Positions 11,431 to 23,135 of a stretch of DNA of 64,000 nt are shown one piece after another (position 1 is the first letter of the stretch; every line of letters begins with the position of its first letter). The stretch comes from Callorhinus ursinus. Lineage: Eukaryota; Chordata; Mammalia; Carnivora; Otariidae. The stretch covers positions 4,786,095 to 4,850,094 of the forward strand of contig NW_020312904.1 in NCBI RefSeq assembly GCF_003265705.1, in the 5' to 3' direction. The notes beneath the pieces are model-generated. The model was not told the DNA's origin. It did not search any database and was given only the letters and a program-made list of their open reading frames with translations. Position numbers and translations under genes: made by a program.

Positions 11431-12849
11431 GCAAGGTGCCCAGATGGGCAGGAGGTGCTTCAGCCAAGACAGAACCCGGAAGGGGAGTCCTCCTGGGGCG
11501 GGAGGGGCAGGGGGAGGAGCAGCAGGGGCAGCAGAGGCCTCACTGAGGGAGCTGACATATTAGAAAAGATTCCACGGAGTGAGCCAGTTAGCTGTGTGGG
11601 TCTCTTAGGGCAAGAGCATTGCAGAGAAGGGAGCTGACCTTAGCTCTGGGTGGGATGGGGCCATGGAGGGAACACAGGGGTCCCTGGGGCCGCTGGCTGA
11701 GAGTAGACTGGGGGACAGAGGGGTATTTGAGTTACAGCTCCGCTCCAAATATCTCAACTGTGTGATTCTGTGGTCCTCAAATGACCTGGAAGCTTCTGTG
11801 GGGCTCAGGCCAGGGAGACGACAGGGCATCGAGGTTTACAAAGTGGTTCTCCCGACAGCTCTGCAGCTGGGTGTTCTCGGACAAGTCAGGCAGCCTCCGG
11901 ATGGCTTCTGTCTAATCACGGCGTGGCCCGGCTGGCTGCCATGAGGTGTGGGTGAGGCAGTGGGTGAGAATGTGCTGGACCAAATACAGGTGCTCTCTGC
12001 ATTCTGAGAAGCACCCTTGTGAGTCCTGTGGCCATCACTGACTGGCCCGGGCAAGTCCTCAGAAGGGGATGGGATAGACATGCATCCACAGGGCACCTGC
12101 CACGCACCTGTCTGGAGGCACAGGGAGTGGAGGTGAGGGGTGGGGCCACCTGAGCGCTCCACAAGCAGGAACTTAGCTGCAAGCAATGGATCCCTCATTA
12201 GGTCCCCAAGGCCAGACTCTGCCTTGTCCTCTCTGGCCTCTAAGATGAGCCCCCAGCCCTCCAGCCACATTCGGAGACCAGGTCCACCCTGTCCATGTTC
12301 ACCCAGCCTGTAGCATTGGCTTTAAGTCCATCCTCCCACCCAGCCCGGGGGGGGGGGGTCGGGACTGGGAGGGCGCAGGGCCACCCTCATTCTGTCCTGC
12401 CTCCTCCCCTCCTTTGCCTGTTGGGACGGTGGAAACCTGGGACGGTCCCTGGCAGCAGCCTGGCAGGCTCACATCTGATTTTAGCTCACAGTCTACACAG
12501 CGTGCCTCTGCTGGCCCCGGATCCAGACACAACCCAGTGTCATGAAAACCCAGGGTAGCCCCTGGCCCAGGTATGTGTGAATCACTGCTTTGATATCCCC
12601 CAAAGCGGAGCACCAGATTATTGATAGCCCCTGGGAATGGGGAGCTCTCTACCCGAGGGGACCATCCCTCTCTGCTCAGCTAGGTGGGGCTCTTCCTACC
12701 AATCTGCCCACAGGGTATTCCCGTGGTCCCGGCCCTGCCCCTCGGAGACACAGAGCATGGCCATTTCCTCTCCTCACCAGCTCAGCCCTGCAGGGGTCAT
12801 CCATTGTGCCCATCCCAGGAGGAGGCATGATACTAACACCAAGCACCCG

Positions 12850-13050
12850 CTGTGCGCTTCGGAGTCACCTACTGTGTGCCACATTTTGTGCATACCTCAC
12901 ACCACAGCACCATGCCCCCATAATGGGCCACGATCCCCGTTTTATAAAGGGTGAAAACAGGCTGGGAGAGGTAAAGTCACTGGTCTGAGGTCACGAAGCC
13001 TGTGAGTGGCTGATCTGGGGTTTGGCCCTAGGCTCTCAGGTTCCAGAGCA
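12850..13050 (-). mobile_element. MIR SINE, antisense
   Basis: 'cctactgtgtgccacatttt' is followed by 'ccccgttttataaagggtga', 'ggctgggagaggtaaagtca' and 'gaagcctgtgagtggc', the antisense order of MIR. Confidence 0.65.
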
Positions 13051-13199
13051 ATGTTCTGGGCTGTTAGGTGCCCATACAGAATCCGGCAGCCACGGCAACA
13101 GTGTGCACGTGGAGGAGCTGGAGGGTGGGGGCGGGGGCCTGGGAGGAAGGTCTCTACTCTCCCCAGCAGGGTAGGAGCTGTGGACCAGCTCTACCTGTT

Positions 13200-13330
13200 G
13201 AAGCAAGGGTGTGGCCATTTCCTCACTGGGGGGACCCCAGCCTGGAGGACAGGTGGCTTGCTGAAGGTCACCCGCCAGGAAGCGGCAGAGCCAGCGTTCA
13301 AACACCTTCCCGTCCTCCCGGCGGGACCTC
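13200..13330 (-). mobile_element. MIR SINE fragment, antisense
   Basis: 'gtggcttgctgaaggtcacc' followed by 'aagcggcagagccagcgttc' matches the antisense MIR core ('ttgcccaaggtcacac...gccaggattcgaac'). Confidence 0.5.
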
Positions 13331-14539
13331 AGCCCAGCAGCCAAGCGTGGGCTAGGCACTTTTGGAGATGAAGACTCCCCCCTTCGTCTGGCTCCTCCCC
13401 TCTTCCAAACAGCTCGCAGGGCAAAGCCCTGCGCCCAAAGATGCCAGGAGCAGCTGTCCCCTCCGTGGGCGGCCGGGTCCTTTCGCCCCCACTGCACGCA
13501 GGGCTGGGAGGGGCGGCTGCCCAGGCTATCGTTAGCTCCCGGGGCCCACAAGCAAGGTCACCCTGCTGTCCCAAGAGAGAAGGGACTCAGATTTGGACAA
13601 GCTGACAGAGTGCCTGGTTCCCGGGCTGCCCTGCTCCGGAAGGCAAGGGCCGTTCCTGGTTCAGGGACTGGGCCAGGGTGGGCAGCCAGGTGGAAACCCA
13701 GCCCGGAGGCAGATACGCCGCTCCACCGGGCGATCTGCCTGAGCCCCGGGGTGCCTGTGTTCACTGATGTGTTCTGGGGTACCCAGAACGGCACCTGGAG
13801 CCTAGAAAAGGCTCCCTCAATACTCATGGAATGTGTTGATTGATTAATCCGTGAAGGAGCCCTGATCTCACTTTTGAGAACCATATTATCTGGTGTGGGA
13901 AGGCAGTGGTTTCAGGAAGGGTAGTGCTAGTCTCAAAGCACCGTCTACACGTCAGCTGCCGCAGGAAGGACAGCCAGACCTCAGTGCTCGCCACAACCAA
14001 ACAGACCAGAACTCTTGCTTATGCTCACGTTCCACACCAGGACGCCGGCCGTGGGGAAGCCAAGGGTCCCAGGGCAGTGACTCCAGACCCCAGGCTGGAA
14101 ACCATCCTGAAGCTGGCAGGCTAGGATGGAGCTCCAGAGGGAAAGGCCAGCTCACTGGGCCCTGAGGTGGACGGTGGGGACTGGCATTCTAGAAGAGACG
14201 GCATGTAAGCACTGATCCGGGAGCCTGTCGCGGAGAAAACTGGGGACCTTTGGTGTATCCGCAGCGGCTGGCTAAGAGATGCTGGGTGCACCAGGAAGGC
14301 CAGGTGTTGGGGGGCCAGGGGAGGGCTTGGGGGCAGGCAAGAGGCAGGATGAGGGCTGTGCTTTGGCGAGAGCCCCTTGGCCGCCCTGGGGAGGGGGTCA
14401 CGGGAGAGGCCGGGACCACTAAGGGGGGCGGGGGCCCGGTCCAGCAAGAGTGGGTGGGGGCTGAAGTCAGGGGTGGAGATGGCCTCAGGTCTCCCTGACA
14501 GCCGCAAGAGGGAGGAACAGCACTGCAGGGAGGGAGGCA

Positions 14540-14745
14540 GCAACGAGAGGAACCTAATTACACGGTGGGATTAATCACAGCACCTTTACGGGAAGAACTT
14601 CACACATCATTATCTGCCGTGGGATGAGCAGCTTGTTTGGGGTGCAGGGAGAATTAATTAAGGCTGGGGACGCCTCGGAGAGCTGCAGATGAAAGGTGCA
14701 AGGCAAGTGCCAAATGCGCTTATTAATAAAATATCGGGGCCGAGT
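14540..14745. promoter_or_regulatory. Candidate conserved non-coding element
   Basis: The island contains TAATTA-class homeodomain words ('cctaattacacgg', 'gagaattaattaaggc', 'gggattaatcacagc') and non-repetitive text between flanks above 60% GC. No repeat family is recognised. Regulatory role is inferred only. Confidence 0.35.
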
Positions 14746-15449
14746 TGAAGGTGCGGCCAGACTGTGCGCCGGGTGTCCCGGGGTCGGGGGTGGCTGGGAG
14801 GGCCGTCAACCCCACGCTTCCTCCCAGGCCAGCCCTCCGGAGGCTCCTGGTGGTGACAGGAGCACAGACAGGCAGGGTCATTCAGGGTGACCGGGGCTGT
14901 GATGGGCTCGGGGAAGGCTTCCGGAAGGAGAAAACGAGTGACCGGGTCGTCAAGGATGAGAAGGAACCAGACACACAGTCCAGCAAGAGAAAACAAAGAG
15001 CTGGAGGCAGGTGGCGTGAAGTAAGTTCAGGAAAGATGAGAGATGGAGCAAGCCTCGGGTGACTCTGTGGCAGGAGATGGAGCTGGGTGGCATGTCCTGA
15101 AGGCAGCGGGGAGCCGTAGAAGGGTCCTGAGCAGGAGAATGAAGCTGTCAGCTGTGGTTCACACAGATCCCTTTGGCTCCCAGGGGGCCAGAGAATGGAG
15201 TCAGGGAGGCTGCTGGCTACTGCATGAGTCCAGGCAGGAGGGAGTGAGGTTTGAGCTGGGTGGCACCAGTGGGTACTAGGGCGAATGGCTGAGAGGCTGA
15301 AGCCAGAGGACCCTAAAGGCTCTGCCCGATGAAGCCAATACCCCTGGGGACGGACTGTTGAGGGCGTGAGCACTGTCAAGGGCAGAGTTCCCACATAGGT
15401 TGGCCTCTGTGTCCATGGCACCAATCCTATCCTTCTCTGGGAAGGACAG

Positions 15450-15600
15450 ACCCAGGTTCAAAGCCCAGCTTGACCACGTCTTAGCTGTGTGATCCTGGGC
15501 TTGTCACTTAACCTCTCTGGGCCTGCTTTGTCGACAAAGCTGTATACAGAAATGCAAAGACGCAACTCCTAGGATGGTAATGAGGATGCAGGGAGACCAT
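15450..15600 (+). mobile_element. MIR SINE
   Basis: 'acccaggttcaaagcccagc' is followed by 'ttagctgtgtgatcctgggc', 'ttgtcacttaacctctctgg' and a degraded tail. This is a clear MIR in sense orientation. Confidence 0.75.
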
Positions 15601-16114
15601 CGAAGTGACACCGGGGGGGGGGGGGTGTCCCAGAGCACCCAGTAAGTGGAAACCCTGCCTTGTTTCGGTCAAGCACATGCTTACGGGGCTAATGCCTTGG
15701 GCCCCCTCGGGAAGGGAGGAGAGAAGGCACACTTCCTGCCCAAAGCAGTTGTCAACTTAATTCAAGAGAAAAGATGGATCTTCAGCTCAGAGAGGTCAGG
15801 TGACCCGTCCAGGGCCAAGCTGCTGCCGAGTGGAGACTTCTTCAAACGACGGTTCTACGGAGCAAAGCCCTCGCCCCACTTCCCCAAGACAGAGCTTCTG
15901 AGAAGGGGCCCCCTGGGCAGTGAGGCCCTCACAGTTCTGCCCCAGGGCCTGCCTCTCACAAGTGGCATGCCCTCAGGCCCTCCCATGACCTCGCTCAGGC
16001 CCCCTCCTGCAGCTCGGACAATGGGGGGCGCGGGGGGGGCTGCCCCCACGCCCCACATCGTCTCTAAGTGCAAACGTGAGGGAGGAGCCCACGCGGAGCT
16101 GAGGAGGCCCTGCA

Positions 16115-16255
16115 TGCACATGCCAATTATCCGGATTATCACTGCTGTTGTGATTCCTCCGGGGCCTGCCCCTGGGGAGGGCTGGGCCGTGTGGAAATTA
16201 GGCTGGTGCTTGGCTCAACCTACCAATTTGCATCATATGAATCCTCATCCTCTGA
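16115..16255. promoter_or_regulatory. Candidate regulatory island with POU octamer
   Basis: AT-rich text ('caattatccggattatcact') leads to a perfect octamer ATTTGCAT at 16226-16233. The segment shows no repeat similarity. A regulatory role is inference. Confidence 0.3.
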
Positions 16256-17599
16256 GCTCTGGGCTGGAGATGCTGGTGAGACACGGGAGCCCAAGAGCCA
16301 CCAGCCACAGCAGAGCCGGAACCCGGACAGACACAGGAACAGGGGTCCTATCAGCCAGGCGCGTGCTGGGGGCAGACCCACTGGGGATCTGAGGCCTGGC
16401 TGGGGGTCCCTCACCGCCCCCAACGCAGCCTCTCCGCCTTCTGGGGGGGGGGGCAGGGAATGTGCCGTGCCTCCTGGGAGCCAGGCCTGGGCTGAGCTCT
16501 CCACCATCCCCCTGCGGGAACAGAACCAACTTGCCCAAGACCACCAGCGGGCACTGGGGGAGCCAGGATTCAGGCCCAGGGCACGCGGCTGAGCGGCCAG
16601 AGCTCTGCATCACAATGCGACACTCCCAGTCTAAGTTCCCCACCTGTGAGACCGTCATAATGACCGAGGACACTGGCTCCGAAGCCACAGGCTTGTCCTG
16701 ACTTAATACACACCATGCCCCGAGCACAGCCTGGCGCGACCTGAAGGCGGGTTATCATCGGTGACGTGGACAGATGAGTAAACTGAGTCCCTGGGCACTC
16801 TCGTTTTGCCGTTTGGAAGGCGCAGTTCGGTATTGTCCACCAGCCCTTCCCAGCTCCTTCTGCCCCCTTGCGGCAGACACACTCCTGCCCCTCCCCGCCC
16901 CCCACCCCTGAGGCAGCTCCTGAGCTCCGGACTGCTGAGCATCTGCGGGCTCCAAGCTTTAGGGCCTGGGGCAGGCAGATCTGCAAAGGCCACTTTCTGG
17001 AGTCCTGCTGTTTTCCTGGGAGCAAGGCCCACTGCTAGAACCAGTGCCCCCAAGCCTGTAGCAGGGGCTTCGCTGCTGGCTTCTGTCGTCTTTTCATCCC
17101 TGTGCTGAATTTTCTGAAATGTGGGATTTGCAACTGTGCCTAACATTATTGCCTTACATCTGCCTGATATCCACATAACCGGCTATCGGGGGGCGTACTG
17201 AACGAAATGGAAACACTTGGGAACATCTAGGTGCCCTACCTGAAAGCAGGGAGCCATCATGATCCAACACTCGAGTCTGATGAGGGACCAAGGCAGCCCT
17301 CTGCACACACACCATTGCCCACGGCACGTGTGGGGCAGGGACACTCGTAGGAATGTGGGAAGACAGGGATCAGAGCATGGAGGGCCTTGAGTGTCAAACT
17401 AGGGACTCAAACTTCACCCCAAAGACATAACCACAGAAGGGCCACAGGCAACGAGATGGCTAGGTCAGGGTCATGTTGTACAAAGACCGCCCCGGGGGTC
17501 TGCAGCGGGAGGGATGGCTATAAAGATCCTCACCCCATAAAAATTAAGTAAGCAGTTGGCTTGAGTGGTAGCCGAGTATACTGGTACCTATATGTATAT

Positions 17600-18095
17600 A
17601 TAAATTGGTTTTTCTATTAGCACTTAATAAATGCAGCAACTTAAAACAGTGCCCATTTATTATCCCACAGCTCTGTAGGTCAGAAGGCTGGGTGGGTTCG
17701 GCGAGTCCTCTGCTTCGGGTCTCACAAGGTAGAAATCAAGGCATCAGCCAAGATGGGCCCTTGTGGGGACACTCTGGGAGACTTTTTGAGGGCTCCTTCA
17801 GGATGCTGGCAGAACGTGGTTCTTGGTGGTCGCAGGACTGAGGTCCCGTTTCTTAGTGGCTGTGGGTTGGGGGCTGCTCTCACCTCCTTGCCCTGAGACC
17901 TCCCAGCTCAGCAGGAGCTTCCCTCCTGGGGACGCTCTTCACACTGACTTCTCTTTGGCTTCCTCTTCTAACACCAGCCGGGAAAACCCTTAGGTTTTAA
18001 AGGGCTGCTGTCATCAGTTTAGGCGGCGGATAATCTCCTTATCTGAAGGTCAAGTGATTAGTAATCTTCATTATATCTGTAAAACCCCCTTTGCC
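17600..18095 (-). mobile_element. MLT1-type (MaLR) LTR, antisense
   Basis: Landmarks in order are 'cttaaaacagtgcccattta', 'cagctctgtaggtcagaagg', 'tagaaatcaaggcatcagcc', 'gataatctccttatctgaag' and 'ccctttgccacataatgg'. They follow the reverse complement of the MLT1 subfamily that also occurs in sense at 19805. Confidence 0.7.
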
Positions 18096-19804
18096 ACATA
18101 ATGGAATCTCGGAGGAACACCAGGCGGGGAGGCCGGTGGGACTGGTTTAGAACAGGGCCTGCCGTGTGCACTTCTGAGGCAGACAGAAGCCCGGTCTCTT
18201 CTGGGCTCTCTGAGTGGTCCTGCCAGGCTCCCTGCCCCGGCCAGAATAGAAACTGTGCTCACCCCTTGTGACCAGGAGGGAGGCAGGCAGGAGCCGGGAG
18301 GAGCGGGAGGCTGAGCGGAGGCCGCCCGGTGAGCTTATGGCCCAGCGCACATGGCCTGCCGCACACAGCACTGGTCCGTGTCACCGCCGCGCCCCTGGAC
18401 CCTGGCTTCCTGGACCTGGCGACCCGCTCGCGGCCTCCGGGCTCCCAGATCTCCAGAACGACAGTCAGCCACAGCAGCGGCTTTTGCACGCTGAGCACCT
18501 ACTCTGTGCCTGGCTCTGAGTCTCACGACAACTTCCAGATGAGCCAACAGGCCAAGAGCGGGGCCCAGGCAGCTCAGGCTCAGTGCTGGGCGGCCCTACC
18601 GACCCGGCCCTGGAACCCCGGGGAGGCTGCAGCTTTTCTGCCACACGGGACTCCCCTGGCCAGTTGGGGGAGAGCATAAGCAGCAAGGTCCCAGGACGGC
18701 CGTGATCTGACTGGCCTCCCGCCTCCCAGGGGTCAGGGCTGGGAGGCCGAGGCCTGGCTGCTGGCCCGTTCCTCCACCCCTCCAGGGGCTTGTGTCCTCT
18801 GCAAACAAGGGGAGGGGTGGACTTGATGCCCCCCGCCCCAGGACCCTTCACAGTGCTTTGTCCAGAGGTGGAGGCAGCTTGGTATTTCCGCCCCTTTGGA
18901 TGGAGAAGGAAACGGAATGCAGGAAGCGAGTGACCTGCCCATCACCCCCGTCTACTCCACAGGAGGGACCAAGTGGCTAGATGGTCCAGAACCTAAGCCC
19001 CAGGCCAGGCCAACAGTTCAAATCTTGGCTTGGCGACATCCTCCAGGGATGACTCTGGGGGCTGAGGTTTCAAATGTCTCTGAGCCCCGGTTCCTTGTTT
19101 TGAATTCGGGAAATAGGGGCTTGGGGGCAGAACCCTAAGATTTTGAAGAGGAAAGAGGGACCGGAGGGGCCCTCAGGAGGGCAGAGGCTGCTCCCCGAGG
19201 GAGGGGGGAATAAGAGGAGATGGTGCCGAGGCTGGGGGCCAGCTGGTGGTGCTCACACTGGGGCCCCTCCCCTTGCCCACCGCAGGGGCTCAGTCTCCAA
19301 GGGCCCTCACTCCCTCCCAAAGGAGGCTCACTGTACAGACCTCTGCTGAACGCCTCATGTCCCCAACTTCTAATTAAATGGCAGTGATTTTGATGTGGCA
19401 GGTGATCTTCTCGGGAGGCCTGGCTTTAAATTTAGCTCCCTCCCCAGCCAGCCCTTTGCAAAAGCTGCTCTCCACGGAGAGAGTGTGAGTCATCCCCAGG
19501 CCTCCCTCCCGCCCGCCCTGGTGAGCGGCTGCGTTTGCGGGGGAGCAAGCCTCCCGAAGGCAGAGAAATAGTAAATAGGGATGGTATTAAAGGCGACCGT
19601 GCCTGTGGAGCTCGACACACAGTAGGTTCAGAAATGGGGAGTCTGTGTAATTACCTGCACATACCCCTTCCCCTCTCCCTCCCCCAGCCTGGACCCCCAG
19701 GGGGGCACAGATATTTGTGGTCTGGGTAGCCCGATGCCAGTATGCGCACGCTCCAGCTCACCTCCTGCAGAGGCAGAGCCGGCTGGCTGTAGCTCTGAAG
19801 CCTG
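18096..19804. other. Gene-free flank
   Basis: There is no supported gene. Weak MIR or L2-like words occur at 18480-18560 and 18890-18960, and a clearer MIR is listed at 18990. An AT-richer patch at 19360-19460 ('ttctaattaaatggcagtga') could be regulatory but is short. Confidence 0.5.
18990..19115 (+). mobile_element. MIR SINE fragment
   Basis: 'caacagttcaaatcttggct' is followed by 'gtctctgagccccggttcct' and 'gaattcgggaaataggggc', which fits a decayed MIR in sense orientation. Confidence 0.5.
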
Positions 19805-20290
19805 AAAATGCTCCCCACCCCAAAGATACCTTCTTGCGCCCTAGCCCCTAAACTTGGGGATGTTATCTTTTATGGCAAGAAGGGAAAAAAGGGGCTTTGC
19901 AGATGTGATTTAGGAAGGGCTTTGAGATGGGGGATGATCCTGGATTATCAGAGGACCCCAAATGCCATCACAGGGGACCTTCCGAGAAGGAGCAGAGGGG
20001 GGGTCTGGTGCACACGGAGGAGCAGGGCACACAGAGAGACGGGCAGATGCTGGCCTTGGAGGCTAGAGGGACACGGCCATAAGAGAAGGAATCCGCTGGC
20101 AGCCACCAGGAGCTGGAGCGGTCCTCCCCTTGAGTGTCAGAGGGAGACAGCCCCGTGGACCCCTGACTTGAGCCCAGGGGCTCTGATTTTTGGCTTCTCG
20201 CCTCCAGAACTATAAGGGAATCAATACGTGTTGTATTAAGTCACCAAGTTTGGGGTCGTTGGTTACTGCAGCCATCAGAAACCAGTGCAT
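19805..20290 (+). mobile_element. MLT1-type (MaLR) LTR, sense
   Basis: The sense-strand series is intact: 'gttatcttttatggcaagaa', 'gggctttgcagatgtgattt', 'gatgatcctggattatcaga', 'cttctcgcctccagaactat' and 'ttgtattaagtcaccaagtt'. The copy is close to full length and has no internal region. Confidence 0.8.
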
Positions 20291-20469
20291 AGGAGTTGGG
20301 AGAAGTGAATGAACTTGCCCTCCGTCACACAGCTGGTGAACAGCCACGCTGAGAGCCAAGCTCCAGTCCAACCGTCCCCCCGCCCACGCCATTCCCTGCC
20401 CACTCAGGACCCCCTGGAAGAAGGGACACTGATGCAGATCCAGCACCAACGAAGTTGCCAGGCGCTCAT

Positions 20470-20680
20470 TTCTTTCATGCCAGTCTCTCATTTAACCCTT
20501 GTATTGACCCTTTGAGGCGGATAAAATCATCCCCATTTTGCAGATGAGGAAACTGAGGCTCAGGGAGACAACCTCGCTTTGTCCGCACTGGGGGAGCCAA
20601 CTGTGGGGAAGGAGAAGGTGCAGGCCTAGGAGCGCAGTGAGGGCAGCCCCGCGGGCACACAGTAGCTGGGTAGTGGAGCT
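20470..20680 (-). mobile_element. MIR SINE, antisense
   Basis: 'catttaacccttgtattgac', 'atccccattttgcagatgag' and 'gaaactgaggctcagggaga' are hallmark antisense MIR words. A second antisense MIR-like core precedes it at about 20310-20360. Confidence 0.75.
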
Positions 20681-21022
20681 TTGAGGCTGACTAGGGAAAC
20701 CCCAGTTAGCGGCCTCGATGTGGCTGGAGCTTGGGGCACCTGGCTGCAGAGCAGGCTGGGAAGGCAGGCTGGGCCCCCCGTGCCAGGAAGGGGTGATGGT
20801 GTCTGAGCGGGTAGAAAATCGGGGTGGATGGAGGTCTAACATCCCGAGTCATCACCTGACTGGGCTCTGAGCCTCTTGGGCACAGGGAGCTCATCTCATC
20901 TCTGGGAGTCTCGCACCAGACAAGGGACAGGCCCAGAAGCCCTGCTCAGTGACCTGAAGGGGGAGGGGAGACTGTTCTGAACCACAAGGCTTTCCAGTAT
21001 ACCCTGAACATGCCATACCCAG

Positions 21023-21102
21023 GTACACACACGCGCGCGCGCACACACACACGCACGCGCGCACATATACATACGCACAAATACCCCCCCACACACACAC
21101 CC
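21023..21102. repeat. CA/CG alternating microsatellite
   Basis: Nearly uninterrupted alternating pyrimidine-purine text (CACACA, CGCGCGCG, CACACA, CGCACGCGCG) ends in a C run and a further CA tract. Such tracts readily adopt Z-DNA. Confidence 0.85.
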
Positions 21103-21394
21103 CACTCTTTACAGCCTCAATGACCCCCAAGACACAGCCTCTGGCTACAGAGGACAGACACCTCTCAACCTGAATACCATCCCCATGAGCTCTTAGGCCT
21201 GTTCCTTAACCTTTCTTGCCCTTGGTTTCCACCATAACATGGGGTGACCATGGACCCCCTCTCGGGAGGGTTGGCAGGTGCCAGGTAAAGTGCGTCCCGC
21301 AACCTGCCTCCTTTAATCCTCATAAAATCCCGGAGGGAGGTGCTGCTGCGATCTCTTCAGGGAAGAACACTGCCCAGGTGGAGAGCCCCGTGAT

Positions 21395-21620
21395 CAGAAG
21401 TCAGGGGGATCTGGGCTGCAGCCCTGCTTCTGCCTCTTGCTGGCTGTGTGGCTCGGGGCAGGTGTCCTAACCTCTCTGAGCCCCAGTTGCCTGCCTCGTC
21501 TGTAAAGAGGGGATGACACCACCCAGTGCTGTGGTGAGAAATAAATAAAATACTGTGCATAAAGCGCCCAGCCCAGTTTCTGGTGAGGTTCAACCCATGT
21601 CAGAAGCCAGATCCAAGGAT
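21395..21620 (+). mobile_element. MIR SINE, near full length
   Basis: 'cttgctggctgtgtggctcg' is followed by 'ctaacctctctgagccccag', 'tctgtaaagaggggatgaca', 'gtggtgagaaataaataaaa' and 'gcataaagcgcccagccca', the complete MIR order. Confidence 0.75.
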
Positions 21621-22099
21621 GGGAGAGCCCCAAGGCGTTGGCCCTAGGGGGGACTGACCAGCCCTCCAGGGCACTCGAACACACTCTCCCTCCCCAGATG
21701 ACCAACTGATAGCCATCCTCATCACTACTCCCTCTGTGGGGTCCCTGCAATGTCGCCCCCCAGTCCCTACCACCGGAGGTCAGGGGGCCTGGGACAGAGG
21801 AGGGTGGGGGGACGGGCTTACTGAGGTTAGCTCTCTGACTCAGGGCCACAGAGAGCACCCAGCACGCCTAAATGGGGGGGCAATTAGAAGTAGGGGCTGC
21901 TGGGGAGGGCACGGGGAGACAAGGACTGGAACAGGAGAGGGGAGCCCAAGCAGGGGTCACAGCGGTCAGGGAAGTTGGGCTCTGCCCGTGGGAAACTGAA
22001 GAGAGCATCCTCTCTGATGTGATGGATCCCCTCGCCCAAGCCCGACCCTGCCACCGATCCCCCGGGGCGTGCTCTGCCAAGAAGGAATGCCTCCCTTGA
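21621..22099. other. Unassigned GC-rich sequence upstream of CpG island
   Basis: I see no exon and no confident repeat. GC content rises steadily toward the island. Confidence 0.5.
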
Positions 22100-22261
22100 A
22101 AGAAGGGCCTGGGGAGGGAACCCGCCCTTGGGGAGCCTCCCGCGGCAGGCGGCCGCACGTCCGCCAGGACAGGGTCCACTGGCAGAAGGGGGTCTGTGTT
22201 CCCGTGGGAAGGGGCCGGGAGCACCTGGAAGGAGGCAGGTGACTGCGGGGAGGGGGGGCGG

Positions 22262-22600
22262 GGGAGACAGGAATCAGGGGCGTGGGAGAGAGGCAGCGAG
22301 AAAGGACAGGAGGGAGGCGAGAAGGGGAAGGAAAAGTGGAAAGGAAGGAAGGACGAAGGAGAGAAAGAGGGAGGGAAGAAAAGACGACAGTGAGAAGAGA
22401 GAAGGAGCCACAAGAGGAAGGAGAAAGACTGCGAGAGAAAAAGCGAGAGGCGGAGGAGAGCGAGAGGGAGAGCGCGCGAGAGGGGGGAAGGGAAGGAGGG
22501 AGGGCGCGGAGAGAGGGAGGGAGAGAGAAAGAAAGAGAGAGGGAGAGAGACCGGCGAGCGCGAGAAAGAGGGAGAGCGCGAGGGAGGAGGAGGGCGGGCG
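22262..22600 (+). repeat. Long GA-rich polypurine tract
   Basis: About 340 bases are roughly 90% purine on the + strand (GAGAGA, GGAAGGAAGG, GAGAAAGAGG motifs), broken by scattered CG dinucleotides. It forms the upstream shoulder of the CpG island. Polypurine-polypyrimidine DNA can form triplexes and is hard to sequence, which may explain the adjacent gap. Confidence 0.85.
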
Positions 22601-22687
22601 GGAGAGGCGGACGCCGGCGCTGGGAGAGGGGGAGCGCGGCGCGGCGGCGAGGCCAGGACGGCTGGGAGCCGCGAGCGCGGCGAGGGG

Positions 22688-22701
22688 GCAGCAGAGGGCG
22701 C
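22688..22701 (+). promoter_or_regulatory. CTCF-like motif
   Basis: GCAGCAGAGGGCGC closely resembles the CTCF core (CCASYAGRKGGCR class), differing mainly at the first C. It sits just upstream of the assembly gap. Motif match only. Confidence 0.35.
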
Positions 22702-22735
22702 GGAGCGAGCGGCGAGCGGCAAAGAGTGAAGTGGC

Positions 22736-23135
22736 NNNNNNNNNNNNNNNNNNNNNNNNNNNNNNNNNNNNNNNNNNNNNNNNNNNNNNNNNNNNNNNNN
22801 NNNNNNNNNNNNNNNNNNNNNNNNNNNNNNNNNNNNNNNNNNNNNNNNNNNNNNNNNNNNNNNNNNNNNNNNNNNNNNNNNNNNNNNNNNNNNNNNNNNN
22901 NNNNNNNNNNNNNNNNNNNNNNNNNNNNNNNNNNNNNNNNNNNNNNNNNNNNNNNNNNNNNNNNNNNNNNNNNNNNNNNNNNNNNNNNNNNNNNNNNNNN
23001 NNNNNNNNNNNNNNNNNNNNNNNNNNNNNNNNNNNNNNNNNNNNNNNNNNNNNNNNNNNNNNNNNNNNNNNNNNNNNNNNNNNNNNNNNNNNNNNNNNNN
23101 NNNNNNNNNNNNNNNNNNNNNNNNNNNNNNNNNNN
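22736..23135. other. Assembly gap (400 N)
   Basis: Exactly 400 unknown bases sit inside the CpG island. The round size suggests an estimated gap. The transcription start and most of the first exon may lie here. Open frames spanning it are meaningless. Confidence 0.99.

Larger units (their letters stand above)
10101..17595. other. Gene-free flank with old repeats
   Basis: No exon is recognisable. L2-like antisense text is likely at about 10560-10650 ('gtacaaaggtcctgagacag'). An old antisense repeat lies at about 15060-15260, and a related-looking one at 17385-17500 ('gagggccttgagtgtcaaac'). Antisense MIR-like text occurs at 15770-15860, and sense MIR text at 16600-16740. Long G runs occur at 12347-12358, 15613-15625 and 16443-16453. 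The stretches 11830-12840, 13340-14530 and 14750-15050 are otherwise unassigned. Confidence 0.5.
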
